Shown piece by piece: positions 1 through 7,710 of a stretch of 64,000 nt of DNA. The notes below the pieces were generated by a model. The model was not told the origin of the DNA, ran no database searches, and saw only the letters and a program-made list of their open reading frames with translations. Numbering within the stretch: position 1 is the stretch's first letter; every line of letters starts with the position of its first letter. The DNA is taken from positions 46,088 through 110,087 of the forward strand of contig NZ_JAJNQN010000013.1 in NCBI RefSeq assembly GCF_022227845.1, written 5' to 3'. A program made the translations under genes and the position numbers. Source of the DNA: Ectothiorhodospira lacustris (GTDB lineage: Bacteria > Pseudomonadota > Gammaproteobacteria > Ectothiorhodospirales > Ectothiorhodospiraceae).

Positions 1-458
1 CCAGCTATTTTACCGCCCTGGGCTTTCGTCAGCAGACCCCTACCCCGGATTTCATCGACACCGCCTTTGGCTGGATCGGGGTGTCCGGGGTGACCACCGG
101 CGCCGAGGCCATTGTGGTCAGGCATTATGGATTGCAGGACAACTGGGAGCTGAATGTGGCCTATGTGCTGGCCAGCCCCCAGGGAGAACTGGGGCCTGTG
201 CGACTGCGGGCGGCGATGAGCCTGGGGCTGTCCTATGCCTTCGGCAATCCGGCCTATGAGGATGGCCCCAAGGATGACCCGGAGCGGCGTTACCGTTTCC
301 AGAATTACAATGGCTACGAAGTGGAATGGGGGCTGGTGAGGTATCCTCAGTTGAGCTTCATCACCCGGGTACATCACCGGTCCGGGATCTATGGTGTGAT
401 TGCCCCTCGGCGGGTAGGCTCCAATTTCGTGACCTTCGGGCTGCGGTATCACTGGTAA
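1..458 (+). CDS. Outer-membrane beta-barrel protein, PagL-like (3' part only)
   Basis: The reading frame is open from the first bases of the window, so the true start lies upstream; only about 152 residues are present. The protein has alternating hydrophobic/polar strands and ends in an aromatic residue (GLRYHW), as outer-membrane barrels do. Near the end, [10 protein letters not shown] followed by a terminal GLRY-aromatic strand resembles the His-x-Ser region of the lipid A 3-O-deacylase (PagL) family, in which this His and Ser are catalytic. That family match is from memory of the motif and is tentative; another small barrel is possible. It lies 22 bases before rfbB, and a surface-polysaccharide or LPS link would suit the neighbourhood. 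Confidence 0.6.
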   Translation, partial: SYFTALGFRQQTPTPDFIDTAFGWIGVSGVTTGAEAIVVRHYGLQDNWELNVAYVLASPQGELGPVRLRAAMSLGLSYAFGNPAYEDGPKDDPERRYRFQNYNGYEVEWGLVRYPQLSFITRVHHRSGIYGVIAPRRVGSNFVTFGLRYHW

Positions 459-480
459 ACATCAGGATTTGATCCGACCC

Positions 481-1554
481 ATGCGCAAAACCTTTCTCGT
501 CACCGGCGGCGCCGGTTTCATCGGCTCCGCCGTGGTCCGTGAGCTGATCACATCCACCGATCACCGGGTGGTGGTGGTGGACAAGCTCACCTATGCGGGC
601 AACCTGGAATCCCTGGCCCCCGTGGCCGACAGTGACCGCTATCACTTCATCCATGCCGACATCTGCGATGCCCGGGCCATGGCGGCGGCCTTTCGCGATC
701 ACGCGCCGGACATCGTCATGCACCTGGCGGCAGAGAGCCATGTGGATCGCTCCATCGACGGCCCGGCGGCCTTCATCGAGACCAACATCGTCGGTACCTA
801 TACCCTGCTGGAGGCCGCCCGCGGCTACTGGAAAGCCCTGCAGACCGACCGGCCCGACAAGGCCGACGGGTTCCGCTTCCATCACATCTCCACCGACGAG
901 GTCTACGGCGACCTGGAAGGCCCGGACGGCTTGTTCACCGAAACCACGCCCTATGCCCCCAGTTCCCCCTACTCCGCCAGCAAGGCCGGTTCCGATCACT
1001 TGGTGAGGGCCTGGCAGCGCACCTACGGCCTGCCGACCCTGGTCACCAACTGCAGCAACAATTACGGTCCCTACCACTTCCCGGAAAAACTCATCCCGCT
1101 GATGATCCTCAATGCGCTGGCGGGCAAGCCCCTGCCGGTCTACGGCGACGGTGGTCAGATCCGCGACTGGCTGTATGTGGAGGACCACGCCCGCGCCCTG
1201 ATCCTGGTGGCCTCCCAGGGGCAGCCCGGCGAGACCTACAACATCGGCGGCCATAATGAAAAGACCAACCTAGAAGTGGTGCATACCCTGTGTGACCTGC
1301 TGCAGACGGTGCAGCCCCCCGCCTTCGGGGGTCATTATCGAGACCTGATCACCTTCGTGCAGGACCGCCCCGGCCATGACCGGCGCTATGCCATCGATGC
1401 CGGCAAGATCGAGCGGGAACTGGGCTGGACACCCCGGGAGACCTTCGAATCCGGCCTGGGCAAGACGGTGCGGTGGTATCTGGACAACGCCTCCTGGTGG
1501 CAGCATGTGCTGGACGGCAGCTACCAGGGAGAACGACTGGGGACCGGCGTATGA
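481..1554 (+). CDS. rfbB: dTDP-glucose 4,6-dehydratase
   Basis: Converts dTDP-glucose to dTDP-4-keto-6-deoxyglucose, second step of dTDP-L-rhamnose synthesis, in the cytoplasm. The N-terminus has the NAD-binding Rossmann motif TGGAGFIG (residues 8-15). The catalytic segments are present: [11 protein letters not shown], then YSASKAG with the Tyr-x3-Lys pair of extended short-chain dehydrogenases, and [14 protein letters not shown]. Length (357 residues) is normal. ATG at 481 is preferred to an upstream in-frame TTG at 469 because family members start just before the Rossmann strand. The stop overlaps the rfbD start (ATGA at 1551-1554), so the two genes are translationally coupled. rfbA and rfbC are not in the window. 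Confidence 0.95.
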   Translation: MRKTFLVTGGAGFIGSAVVRELITSTDHRVVVVDKLTYAGNLESLAPVADSDRYHFIHADICDARAMAAAFRDHAPDIVMHLAAESHVDRSIDGPAAFIETNIVGTYTLLEAARGYWKALQTDRPDKADGFRFHHISTDEVYGDLEGPDGLFTETTPYAPSSPYSASKAGSDHLVRAWQRTYGLPTLVTNCSNNYGPYHFPEKLIPLMILNALAGKPLPVYGDGGQIRDWLYVEDHARALILVASQGQPGETYNIGGHNEKTNLEVVHTLCDLLQTVQPPAFGGHYRDLITFVQDRPGHDRRYAIDAGKIERELGWTPRETFESGLGKTVRWYLDNASWWQHVLDGSYQGERLGTGV

Positions 1555-2426
1555 ACATCCTGATCCTGGGTGCCACCGGCCAGGTGGGTTTTGAACTGCT
1601 GCGGGCCCTGTCTCCGCTGGGATCGTTGATCGCTCCCACCCGTGCCCAACTGGACCTGTCCAGTCCGGATGCGGTGGCCGGGGCCTTGCGGGCCATCCGT
1701 CCGGAACTGATCGTCAACGCCGCTGCCTGGACGGCGGTGGACGCGGCCGAGACGCAGCGCGAGGCGGCCTTTCGCCTGAATGCCGAACTGCCGGAACAGC
1801 TGGCCTGCTTTGCCGCCATCGCCGGCATTCCGCTGATCCACTATTCCAGTGACTATGTCTATCCCGGCGACGGGGATGCACCCTGGCGGGAAGACAGTCC
1901 CACCGGGCCCCTGTCCGTGTACGGGGAAAGCAAGCTGGCGGGGGATCAGGCGGTGATGACCGGCGGGGCCGCTCATCTGATCTTCCGCACCAGTTGGGTG
2001 TACAGCGCCCGGGGCAACAATTTCATGAAGACCATGCTGCGGCTGGGCCAGGAACGGGACAGCCTGAAGGTGGTGAATGATCAGATCGGCGCGCCGACCC
2101 CGGCCCGTCTGATTGCCGAGGTCACCGCCCTGGCGGTCTACCGGCGGCGGCTGGGGCGGGGCATCGAGGGGCTGTATCATCTGGCGCCCCATGGGGAGAC
2201 CAGTTGGCATGGGTTTGCCTGCGAGATCTTCCGACGGGCGGCAGAGTCGGGGATGGCATTGAAACTCACCCCGGCCCAGGTGGCGGCGATCCCCAGCAGT
2301 GATTACCCCACCCCGGCACGGCGGCCGGGCAATTCGCGGTTGTGCGTGAAGAAGCTGGAGACCGATCTGGGCATCGAGCTACCCCACTGGGAGCCGCAGT
2401 TGTTGCTGACTCTAAGGGAGCTTTGA
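1551..2426 (+). CDS. rfbD: dTDP-4-dehydrorhamnose reductase
   Basis: NADPH-dependent reductase for the last step of dTDP-L-rhamnose synthesis. It opens with [13 protein letters not shown] (Rossmann motif), carries [11 protein letters not shown] and the [11 protein letters not shown] segment with the Tyr-x3-Lys catalytic pair, and [13 protein letters not shown] typical of RmlD. At 291 residues it matches the family. The ATG overlaps the rfbB stop; a longer in-frame reading from 1473 would run antisense to nothing useful and lacks homology. The gene ends 4 bases before the stop of the convergent SulP gene, leaving no room for a separate terminator. Confidence 0.95.
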   Translation: MNILILGATGQVGFELLRALSPLGSLIAPTRAQLDLSSPDAVAGALRAIRPELIVNAAAWTAVDAAETQREAAFRLNAELPEQLACFAAIAGIPLIHYSSDYVYPGDGDAPWREDSPTGPLSVYGESKLAGDQAVMTGGAAHLIFRTSWVYSARGNNFMKTMLRLGQERDSLKVVNDQIGAPTPARLIAEVTALAVYRRRLGRGIEGLYHLAPHGETSWHGFACEIFRRAAESGMALKLTPAQVAAIPSSDYPTPARRPGNSRLCVKKLETDLGIELPHWEPQLLLTLREL

Positions 2427-2430
2427 CGAC

Positions 2431-4557
2431 TCACCCTCCCTGCGAGCTGTAGCCCTTTTCTTCCCGCCCGGTTTCCGGCGGCTCACCGGCGCCCTGCTCC
2501 GCCAGACGCCCTTCCAGGGCGCGGATCGCGGCGTCGGTGGAGGGGAACATGAACCCCTCCCCCACCTGCTCATACAGACCGGTGCGCTTCATCACCTCCA
2601 CCACCTGGGGCTTGAGACCGGCAAACACCAGACTGATGTCCCGGTTGCGCAGCCGCCAAATCAGATTGCGCACCACTTCCTCCCCCGAGGCATCCAGCTC
2701 ATTGATCCCGGAGGCGATGATGATCACGTAACGGGCCTTGGGGTGACGCGCCAACAGGCCCAGCATGGCGTCTTCGAAATAGGGCACGTTGGCAAAGTAC
2801 AGCGAACCGTCGAAACGAATGATGCAGATGCGCTCTTCCTCACCCTTGCCGTGGATGCGGGCATCCGCCAGGGTGCCCTCCGGGGTGCGGGCCAGTTCAT
2901 ACACCCGGGGATGCATGGTCCGGTACAGATACAGCACCAGGGCCAGACCGGCGCCGATCAGGATGCCCTTGTCCAGGCTCGGTGCCAGGGCCAGGGTGGC
3001 GGCAAAGGTGACCAGGGCCGCCATGCCGTCATGCCAGTGGGCCGCCCAGGACTGGCGCAACCCCCGCAGGTTCAGCAGGCTGGCCACGGCCATGATGATG
3101 ATCCCCGCCAGCACCGCCTGGGGCAAATGGTACAGCCAGGGGGTGAAGAACAGGATCACCAGTAGCACCAGCAGGCCGGTGAAGATGGAGGACATGCCGG
3201 TACGCGCCCCGGAGGCCAGGTTGATGGCCGAGCGTGAGAAGGAACCGCTCACCGGATAGGCCTGACTGAAACTGCCCACCACCTTGGCCAGCCCCTGGCC
3301 GATGAGTTCCTGGTTGGGGTCGATGCGCTGGCCGGTGCGGGTGGCCATGGCCTTGGCAATGGCGATGGCCTCGGTAAACCCCACCAGGGCGATGACGAAG
3401 GCAGTGCTCAGTAATGCCGTCACCATGTCCCAGCTCAGCTGTGGCAGGGCCAGGGGCGGCAGGCCGGCGGCCACCTGCCCCACCACGTGACCCCCGCCAT
3501 TGAGATGGATGAGATTGTCGCGCACGGCGGTGATGCGCCAGACGGGACCTTCCGGTGCCAGCCCCGGTGGCAGCTGATCGGCCAGGTAGAACCCCGGATG
3601 CTCGCCCCCGGCCCGGCGCAGGGGCAGCCCATGGAGTTCCCGCTGCAGGTGGCTGATGGTCTCGGCCCGACGCCGGCTGTCGTAGATGAGCACATCCACC
3701 TGATGGCGATGATTCAGGGCCTCCATGGGCGGCAGTTCGTCCAGGGTCTTTTTCAGGGTGCGGATCTGGGCATCCTCGGTCCTGAGTACCGTTTTCTGGG
3801 TATCGAGTTGGATCACCAGTTCCTGCACCTGGCCGGAGCGGATGTCTTGCAGGGTGATGGACTGGGTCTTCTCAAAACCGACGGCCCAGCTGATGACCGT
3901 GGCCATGACCACCACCACCAGCACCCCGGGCACCCGGGGAAAGCGCCGGCGCAGCCCCCACATGGCGAGCATCGCCCCCAGGCCCATGGCCAGGGTGGGC
4001 AGATGGGCCTGGGGGATCTGCATCAGCATGGCCCCGATGTCCTGCAGGAACACCCCGCCGGAGATCATGGGTACGCCGAGGATCTGGTTGACCTGGGAGA
4101 GCACGATGATGATGGCGGCGGCGTTGGTGAAACCGACGATGACCGGGTGGGAGATGAAGCTTACCAGGACCCCCAGTCGCAGTAGCCCCATGCCCAACTG
4201 CAACAGTCCCACCAGCAAGGCCAGGCTGATGGCCAGAGTGATGTATTCCATGGAGTCCGGGGCTGCCAGGGGGATCAGCGCCGAGGCGGTGAGCAGGGAG
4301 ACGATGGCCGCCGGACCGGTGGCCAGTTGGCGGGAAGAGCCCCACAAGGCGGCCACCATCACCGGCAGGAAGGCGGCATAGAGTCCGTAGACGGCGGGCA
4401 GTCCCGCCAGCTGGGCATAGGCCATGGACTGGGGAATGAGCACCATGGCCACGGCCAAGCCCGCCATCAGGTCAGCCCGCAGGCTGCCGAGGGTCATGGG
4501 AAACCAGGTCAGGAAAGGAAACAGGCGTTTGAGGAGGGGCGAGGGGCTGGGGGGCAT
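2431..4557 (-). CDS. SulP-family inorganic anion transporter with STAS domain and a large internal insert
   Basis: Inner-membrane secondary transporter, 708 residues. The SulP core is clear: early membrane helices with LIPQSMAYAQLAGLPAVYGLY (about 40-60), the GFTEAIAIAKAMA helix (393-405), NQELIGQGLAKVVGSFSQAYPVSGSFSRSA (415-444), and a C-terminal STAS domain (about 560-685) containing VIIIASGINELDASG. SulP proteins carry sulfate, bicarbonate or other anions; the substrate cannot be read from sequence. Its divergent placement next to the RuBisCO operon makes bicarbonate supply plausible, sulfate export after sulfide oxidation is the alternative. Residues about 228-355 form a hydrophilic, partly coiled insert between transmembrane segments that ordinary SulP proteins lack; normal sequence resumes at GHVVGQVAAGLPPLALP. 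Confidence 0.9.
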   Translation of the reverse strand: MPPSPSPLLKRLFPFLTWFPMTLGSLRADLMAGLAVAMVLIPQSMAYAQLAGLPAVYGLYAAFLPVMVAALWGSSRQLATGPAAIVSLLTASALIPLAAPDSMEYITLAISLALLVGLLQLGMGLLRLGVLVSFISHPVIVGFTNAAAIIIVLSQVNQILGVPMISGGVFLQDIGAMLMQIPQAHLPTLAMGLGAMLAMWGLRRRFPRVPGVLVVVVMATVISWAVGFEKTQSITLQDIRSGQVQELVIQLDTQKTVLRTEDAQIRTLKKTLDELPPMEALNHRHQVDVLIYDSRRRAETISHLQRELHGLPLRRAGGEHPGFYLADQLPPGLAPEGPVWRITAVRDNLIHLNGGGHVVGQVAAGLPPLALPQLSWDMVTALLSTAFVIALVGFTEAIAIAKAMATRTGQRIDPNQELIGQGLAKVVGSFSQAYPVSGSFSRSAINLASGARTGMSSIFTGLLVLLVILFFTPWLYHLPQAVLAGIIIMAVASLLNLRGLRQSWAAHWHDGMAALVTFAATLALAPSLDKGILIGAGLALVLYLYRTMHPRVYELARTPEGTLADARIHGKGEEERICIIRFDGSLYFANVPYFEDAMLGLLARHPKARYVIIIASGINELDASGEEVVRNLIWRLRNRDISLVFAGLKPQVVEVMKRTGLYEQVGEGFMFPSTDAAIRALEGRLAEQGAGEPPETGREEKGYSSQGG

Positions 4558-4659
4558 GGTCCTGAGAGGGTTGGATGCTCAGTTCATGCCAAAAAGTTTA
4601 ACACTTATAACTCGTCACTTCCCGATAAAGCCTTTTTGGATGTTCTGCGTCAGTGATTC

Positions 4660-4805
4660 CTGGATCCCCAGACATCCCCAGGCCCTCAGGCGTCATTCCG
4701 GACCCTCAGGCGTCATTCCGGACCCCAAGAGGTCATTCCGGACCCTCAGGCGTCATTCCCGCCCCCATAGAAGTCATTCCCGCGAAAGCGGGAATCCACG
4801 TCAGG
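4660..4805. repeat. Half-site array plus palindromic repeat (20-bp period)
   Basis: GTCATTCC occurs at 4692, 4712, 4732, 4752 and 4773, a spacing of 20, 20, 20 and 21 bases, with filler close to GGACCCTCAGGC. The last copy continues into an intact inverted repeat, GTCATTCCCGCG-AAAG-CGGGAATCCA. The same palindrome recurs at about 21900-22260, 39117-39316, 42974-43160 and 44719-44742. No reading frame here resembles a protein; the short ORFs are repeat translations. Confidence 0.8.
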
Positions 4806-4835
4806 GAATCCACCCTGATCCTCATTCAACAAACC

Positions 4836-4893
4836 ATAAGCTATAACTTATACATACAATCATCATAATTGATTATCTATTATACCCATAGAT
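4836..4893 (+). promoter_or_regulatory. AT-rich dyad cluster upstream of cbbL (candidate CbbR operator region)
   Basis: In a GC-rich genome this stretch is sharply AT-rich and holds three inverted repeats: ATAAG/CTTAT around a TATA core at 4836-4851, ATAAT/ATTAT at 4865-4876, and ATCTAT/ATAGAT with a 7-base spacer at 4875-4893. LysR-type CbbR regulators bind AT-rich interrupted dyads (T-N11-A) upstream of cbb operons, so these are candidate sites. No cbbR gene is adjacent, so it would act from elsewhere. A -10-like TATTAT lies at 4878-4883, but I cannot assign a convincing -35. The remainder of the 433-base gap holds the repeat array and the cbbL leader. Confidence 0.45.
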
Positions 4894-4990
4894 CATGTAG
4901 TCTCTTTTCCATCGAGTTTCGGTACGCTTTACCCACGACCCGGCTTGACCCGGGACGTGGTTCAAAACATCAAGCCCAAAGGAGTCGATG

Positions 4991-6412
4991 ATGGCAGTCA
5001 AGACCTACAGTGCCGGTGTGAAAGATTACCGCCAGACCTACTGGACCCCGGAATACACCCCCCGGGATACCGATATCCTCGCCTGCTTCAAGGTGACCCC
5101 GCAGCCGGGCGTGGATCGCGAGGAAGCCGCTGCCGCAGTGGCCGCCGAATCCTCCACCGGCACCTGGACCACCGTGTGGACCGATCTGCTCACCGACCTG
5201 GATCACTACAAGGGTCGCGCCTACCACATCGAGGACGTACCCGGTGACGATGAGTGCTTCTACGCCTTCATCGCCTACCCCATCGACCTGTTCGAGGAGG
5301 GCTCGGTGGTGAACGTGTTCACCTCCCTGGTGGGCAACGTGTTCGGTTTCAAAGCCGTGCGCGCCCTGCGTCTGGAAGACGTGCGCTTCCCCATCGCCTA
5401 CGTGATGACCTGCGGCGGCCCGCCCCACGGTATCCAGGTGGAACGGGACATCATGAACAAGTACGGCCGGCCGCTGCTGGGCTGTACCATCAAGCCCAAA
5501 CTGGGTCTGTCCGCCAAGAACTACGGCCGCGCCGTGTACGAATGTCTGCGCGGCGGCCTGGACTTCACCAAGGACGATGAAAACGTCAACTCCCAGCCGT
5601 TCATGCGCTGGCGCCAGCGCTTCGACTTCGTCATGGAGGCCATCAGCAAGGCCGAGATGGAGACCGGTGAGCGCAAGGGCCACTACCTGAACGTGACCGC
5701 CCCCACCCCGGAAGAGATGTACAAGCGGGCCGAGTACGCCAAGGAAATCGGCGCCCCCATCATCATGCACGACTACATCACCGGCGGTTTCTGCGCCAAC
5801 ACGGGTCTGGCCAACTGGTGCCGCGAGAACGGCATGCTGCTGCACATCCACCGCGCCATGCACGCGGTCATGGACCGGCATCCGCGCCACGGCATCCACT
5901 TCCGGGTATTGGCCAAGATCCTGCGCCTGTCCGGCGGCGACCACCTGCACACCGGCACCGTGGTGGGCAAGCTGGAAGGCGACCGCGCCGCCACCATGGG
6001 CTGGATCGACCTGCTGCGTGAATCCTATATCAAGGAAGACCGTTCCCGCGGCATCTTCTTCGATCAGGACTGGGGCTCCATGCCCGGCGTCTTCGCGGTG
6101 GCCTCCGGCGGCATCCACGTCTGGCACATGCCGGCCCTGGTCACCATCTTCGGCGACGACTCGGTGCTGCAGTTCGGTGGCGGCACCCTGGGCCATCCCT
6201 GGGGCAACGCCGCCGGCGCCTCCGCCAACCGGGTAGCCCTGGAGGCCTGCGTGCAGGCCCGCAACGAAGGACGTGAACTGGAGAAGGAAGGCAAGGACAT
6301 CCTCACCGCCGCCGCCCAGCATAGCCCCGAACTCAAGATCGCCATGGAAACCTGGAAAGAGATCAAGTTCGAGTTCGATACCGTGGACAAGCTGGACGTG
6401 CAGCACCGCTGA
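4991..6412 (+). CDS. cbbL: Ribulose-1,5-bisphosphate carboxylase/oxygenase large subunit, form IA
   Basis: Catalytic subunit of RuBisCO, fixing CO2 onto ribulose bisphosphate in the Calvin cycle. All key residues are visible: K168 in GCTIKPKLG, the carbamylated K194 with D196 and E197 in FTKDDEN, the HIHRAMHA and GIHFRV histidines, loop-6 K327 in GTVVGKLEG, and [10 protein letters not shown] for phosphate binding. The opening [20 protein letters not shown] is characteristic of proteobacterial form IA. ATG at 4991 is chosen over ATG 4988 because AAAGGAG (4978-4984) is 6 bases away and form IA proteins begin MAVK. At 473 residues it is full length. It heads the operon with cbbS, cbbQ and cbbO. 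Confidence 0.98.
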   Translation: MAVKTYSAGVKDYRQTYWTPEYTPRDTDILACFKVTPQPGVDREEAAAAVAAESSTGTWTTVWTDLLTDLDHYKGRAYHIEDVPGDDECFYAFIAYPIDLFEEGSVVNVFTSLVGNVFGFKAVRALRLEDVRFPIAYVMTCGGPPHGIQVERDIMNKYGRPLLGCTIKPKLGLSAKNYGRAVYECLRGGLDFTKDDENVNSQPFMRWRQRFDFVMEAISKAEMETGERKGHYLNVTAPTPEEMYKRAEYAKEIGAPIIMHDYITGGFCANTGLANWCRENGMLLHIHRAMHAVMDRHPRHGIHFRVLAKILRLSGGDHLHTGTVVGKLEGDRAATMGWIDLLRESYIKEDRSRGIFFDQDWGSMPGVFAVASGGIHVWHMPALVTIFGDDSVLQFGGGTLGHPWGNAAGASANRVALEACVQARNEGRELEKEGKDILTAAAQHSPELKIAMETWKEIKFEFDTVDKLDVQHR

Positions 6413-6477
6413 GCGGCCTTGCCGGGGGCGGCCGTCGAGCCGCCCCGCCCCCCAGACACTGAACAGAGGATAAGACC

Positions 6478-6810
6478 ATGTCCGAGATCCAGAGCTTCAA
6501 TCAGTCCGAAAAGTACGAGACCTTCTCCTACCTGCCGCAGATGACCGCCGACCAGGTGCGCAAGCAGGTGGAATACATGATCAGCAAGGGCTGGAACCCG
6601 GCCATCGAACACAGCGAACCGGAAAATGCCTTCGGCTCCTTCTGGTACATGTGGAAGCTGCCCATGTTCGGCGAGCAGTCGGTGGATACGGTGCTGGCCG
6701 AAGTGGAGGCCTGCAAGAATGAGCATCCCGATCACCTGGTGCGCGTGATCGGCTATGACAACTTTGCCCAGTGCCAGGGAACGTCCTTCGTCGTCCATCG
6801 CGGCGAGTAG
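6478..6810 (+). CDS. cbbS: RuBisCO small subunit, form I
   Basis: Small subunit capping the L8S8 holoenzyme, 110 residues. It carries [10 protein letters not shown] near the start, [12 protein letters not shown] and the [12 protein letters not shown] segment seen across form I small subunits, and ends with a [20 protein letters not shown] region. It begins 65 bases after cbbL with AGAGGATAAGACC before the ATG. The gap to cbbQ contains a strong stem-loop that may set the ratio of structural to chaperone gene expression. Confidence 0.97.
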   Translation: MSEIQSFNQSEKYETFSYLPQMTADQVRKQVEYMISKGWNPAIEHSEPENAFGSFWYMWKLPMFGEQSVDTVLAEVEACKNEHPDHLVRVIGYDNFAQCQGTSFVVHRGE

Positions 6811-6831
6811 GCTTTCTCCTCACCCCAACCC

Positions 6832-6857
6832 CTCTCCCCCCAAGGGGAGAGGGGCCT
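6832..6857 (+). terminator. Stem-loop between cbbS and cbbQ (CCCCTCTCCCC dyad)
   Basis: An 11-bp perfect stem, CCCCTCTCCCC pairing with GGGGAGAGGGG around a short CCAA loop, follows cbbS. It lacks a downstream T-run, so it is more likely an attenuator or an mRNA 3' stabiliser than a full terminator. The same dyad recurs at 49619-49643 and, in variant form, at 42096-42121, so it is also a dispersed repeat of this genome. Confidence 0.55.
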
Positions 6858-6877
6858 TGGTTCTCCGGGAGTGACTC

Positions 6878-7681
6878 ATGCACGACACCATCCGCGATTA
6901 TCAGATCAAGGAAGAACCCTACTACCGCGCCGTCAGCGATGAGGTGGCCTTGTACGAGGCCGCCTATGCCGTGCGCATGCCCATGATGCTCAAGGGTCCC
7001 ACCGGCTGCGGCAAGACCCGCTTCGTGGAATACATGGCCTGGAAGCTGGGCAAGCCCCTGATCACCGTGGCCTGCAACGAGGATATGACCGCCTCGGATC
7101 TGGTGGGCCGCTACCTGCTGGATGCCGACGGCACCCGCTGGCAGGACGGCCCCCTCACCCTGGCCGCCCGGCACGGCGCCATCTGCTACTTGGACGAAGT
7201 GGTGGAGGCCCGTCAGGATACGGTGGTAGTGATCCATCCCCTCACCGACAACCGCCGGGTGCTGCCGCTGGAAAAGAAGGGCGAACTGGTGCGCGCCCAT
7301 CCCGACTTCCAGCTGGTCATCTCCTACAACCCCGGCTACCAGAGCCTGATGAAGGATCTCAAGCAGTCCACCAAGCAGCGCTTCGGCGCCCTGGATTTCG
7401 AGTATCCGGAAGCGGATCTGGAGGCAGAGATCGTCGCTCACGAGACCGGTGTCTCCACCCAAGTGGCAAAGAAGCTGGTGAGCGTGGCGGAACGGGCCAG
7501 GAATCTGAAGGGCCATGGCCTGGATGAAGGCATCTCCACCCGCATGCTGGTCCATGCCGGCTCCCTGATCGCCCGCGACGTGGAGCCCCTGGCCGCCTGC
7601 CGCATGGCTCTGGTGCGTCCCCTTACCGACGATCCGGACATGCGCGACGCCCTGGACGCGGCGGTCACCACCTTTTTCTGA
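6878..7681 (+). CDS. cbbQ: RuBisCO activase AAA+ subunit CbbQ
   Basis: MoxR-type AAA+ ATPase of 267 residues that, together with CbbO, remodels RuBisCO to release inhibitory sugar phosphates. Walker A is GPTGCGKT (residues 40-47); Walker B is [10 protein letters not shown] (about 105-114); a sensor-like [10 protein letters not shown] follows near 147. The ATG at 6878 is close behind GGGAGTGACTC. Its place directly after cbbLS and before cbbO is the canonical cbbLSQO arrangement and supports a form I-specific CbbQ1/Q2-type activase rather than a generic MoxR protein such as NorQ, its close homologue. Confidence 0.95.
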   Translation: MHDTIRDYQIKEEPYYRAVSDEVALYEAAYAVRMPMMLKGPTGCGKTRFVEYMAWKLGKPLITVACNEDMTASDLVGRYLLDADGTRWQDGPLTLAARHGAICYLDEVVEARQDTVVVIHPLTDNRRVLPLEKKGELVRAHPDFQLVISYNPGYQSLMKDLKQSTKQRFGALDFEYPEADLEAEIVAHETGVSTQVAKKLVSVAERARNLKGHGLDEGISTRMLVHAGSLIARDVEPLAACRMALVRPLTDDPDMRDALDAAVTTFF

Positions 7682-7710
7682 TGCCCTGACGCGGGAAGAG
7701 GAGCAGGCCC

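Noticed and set aside
4970..6406. A 478-residue ORF antisense to cbbL.
   Set aside because: It is the complement of a highly conserved gene in a GC-rich genome, is rich in Val/Gly/His/Gln and has no recognisable domain; it is a coding shadow.
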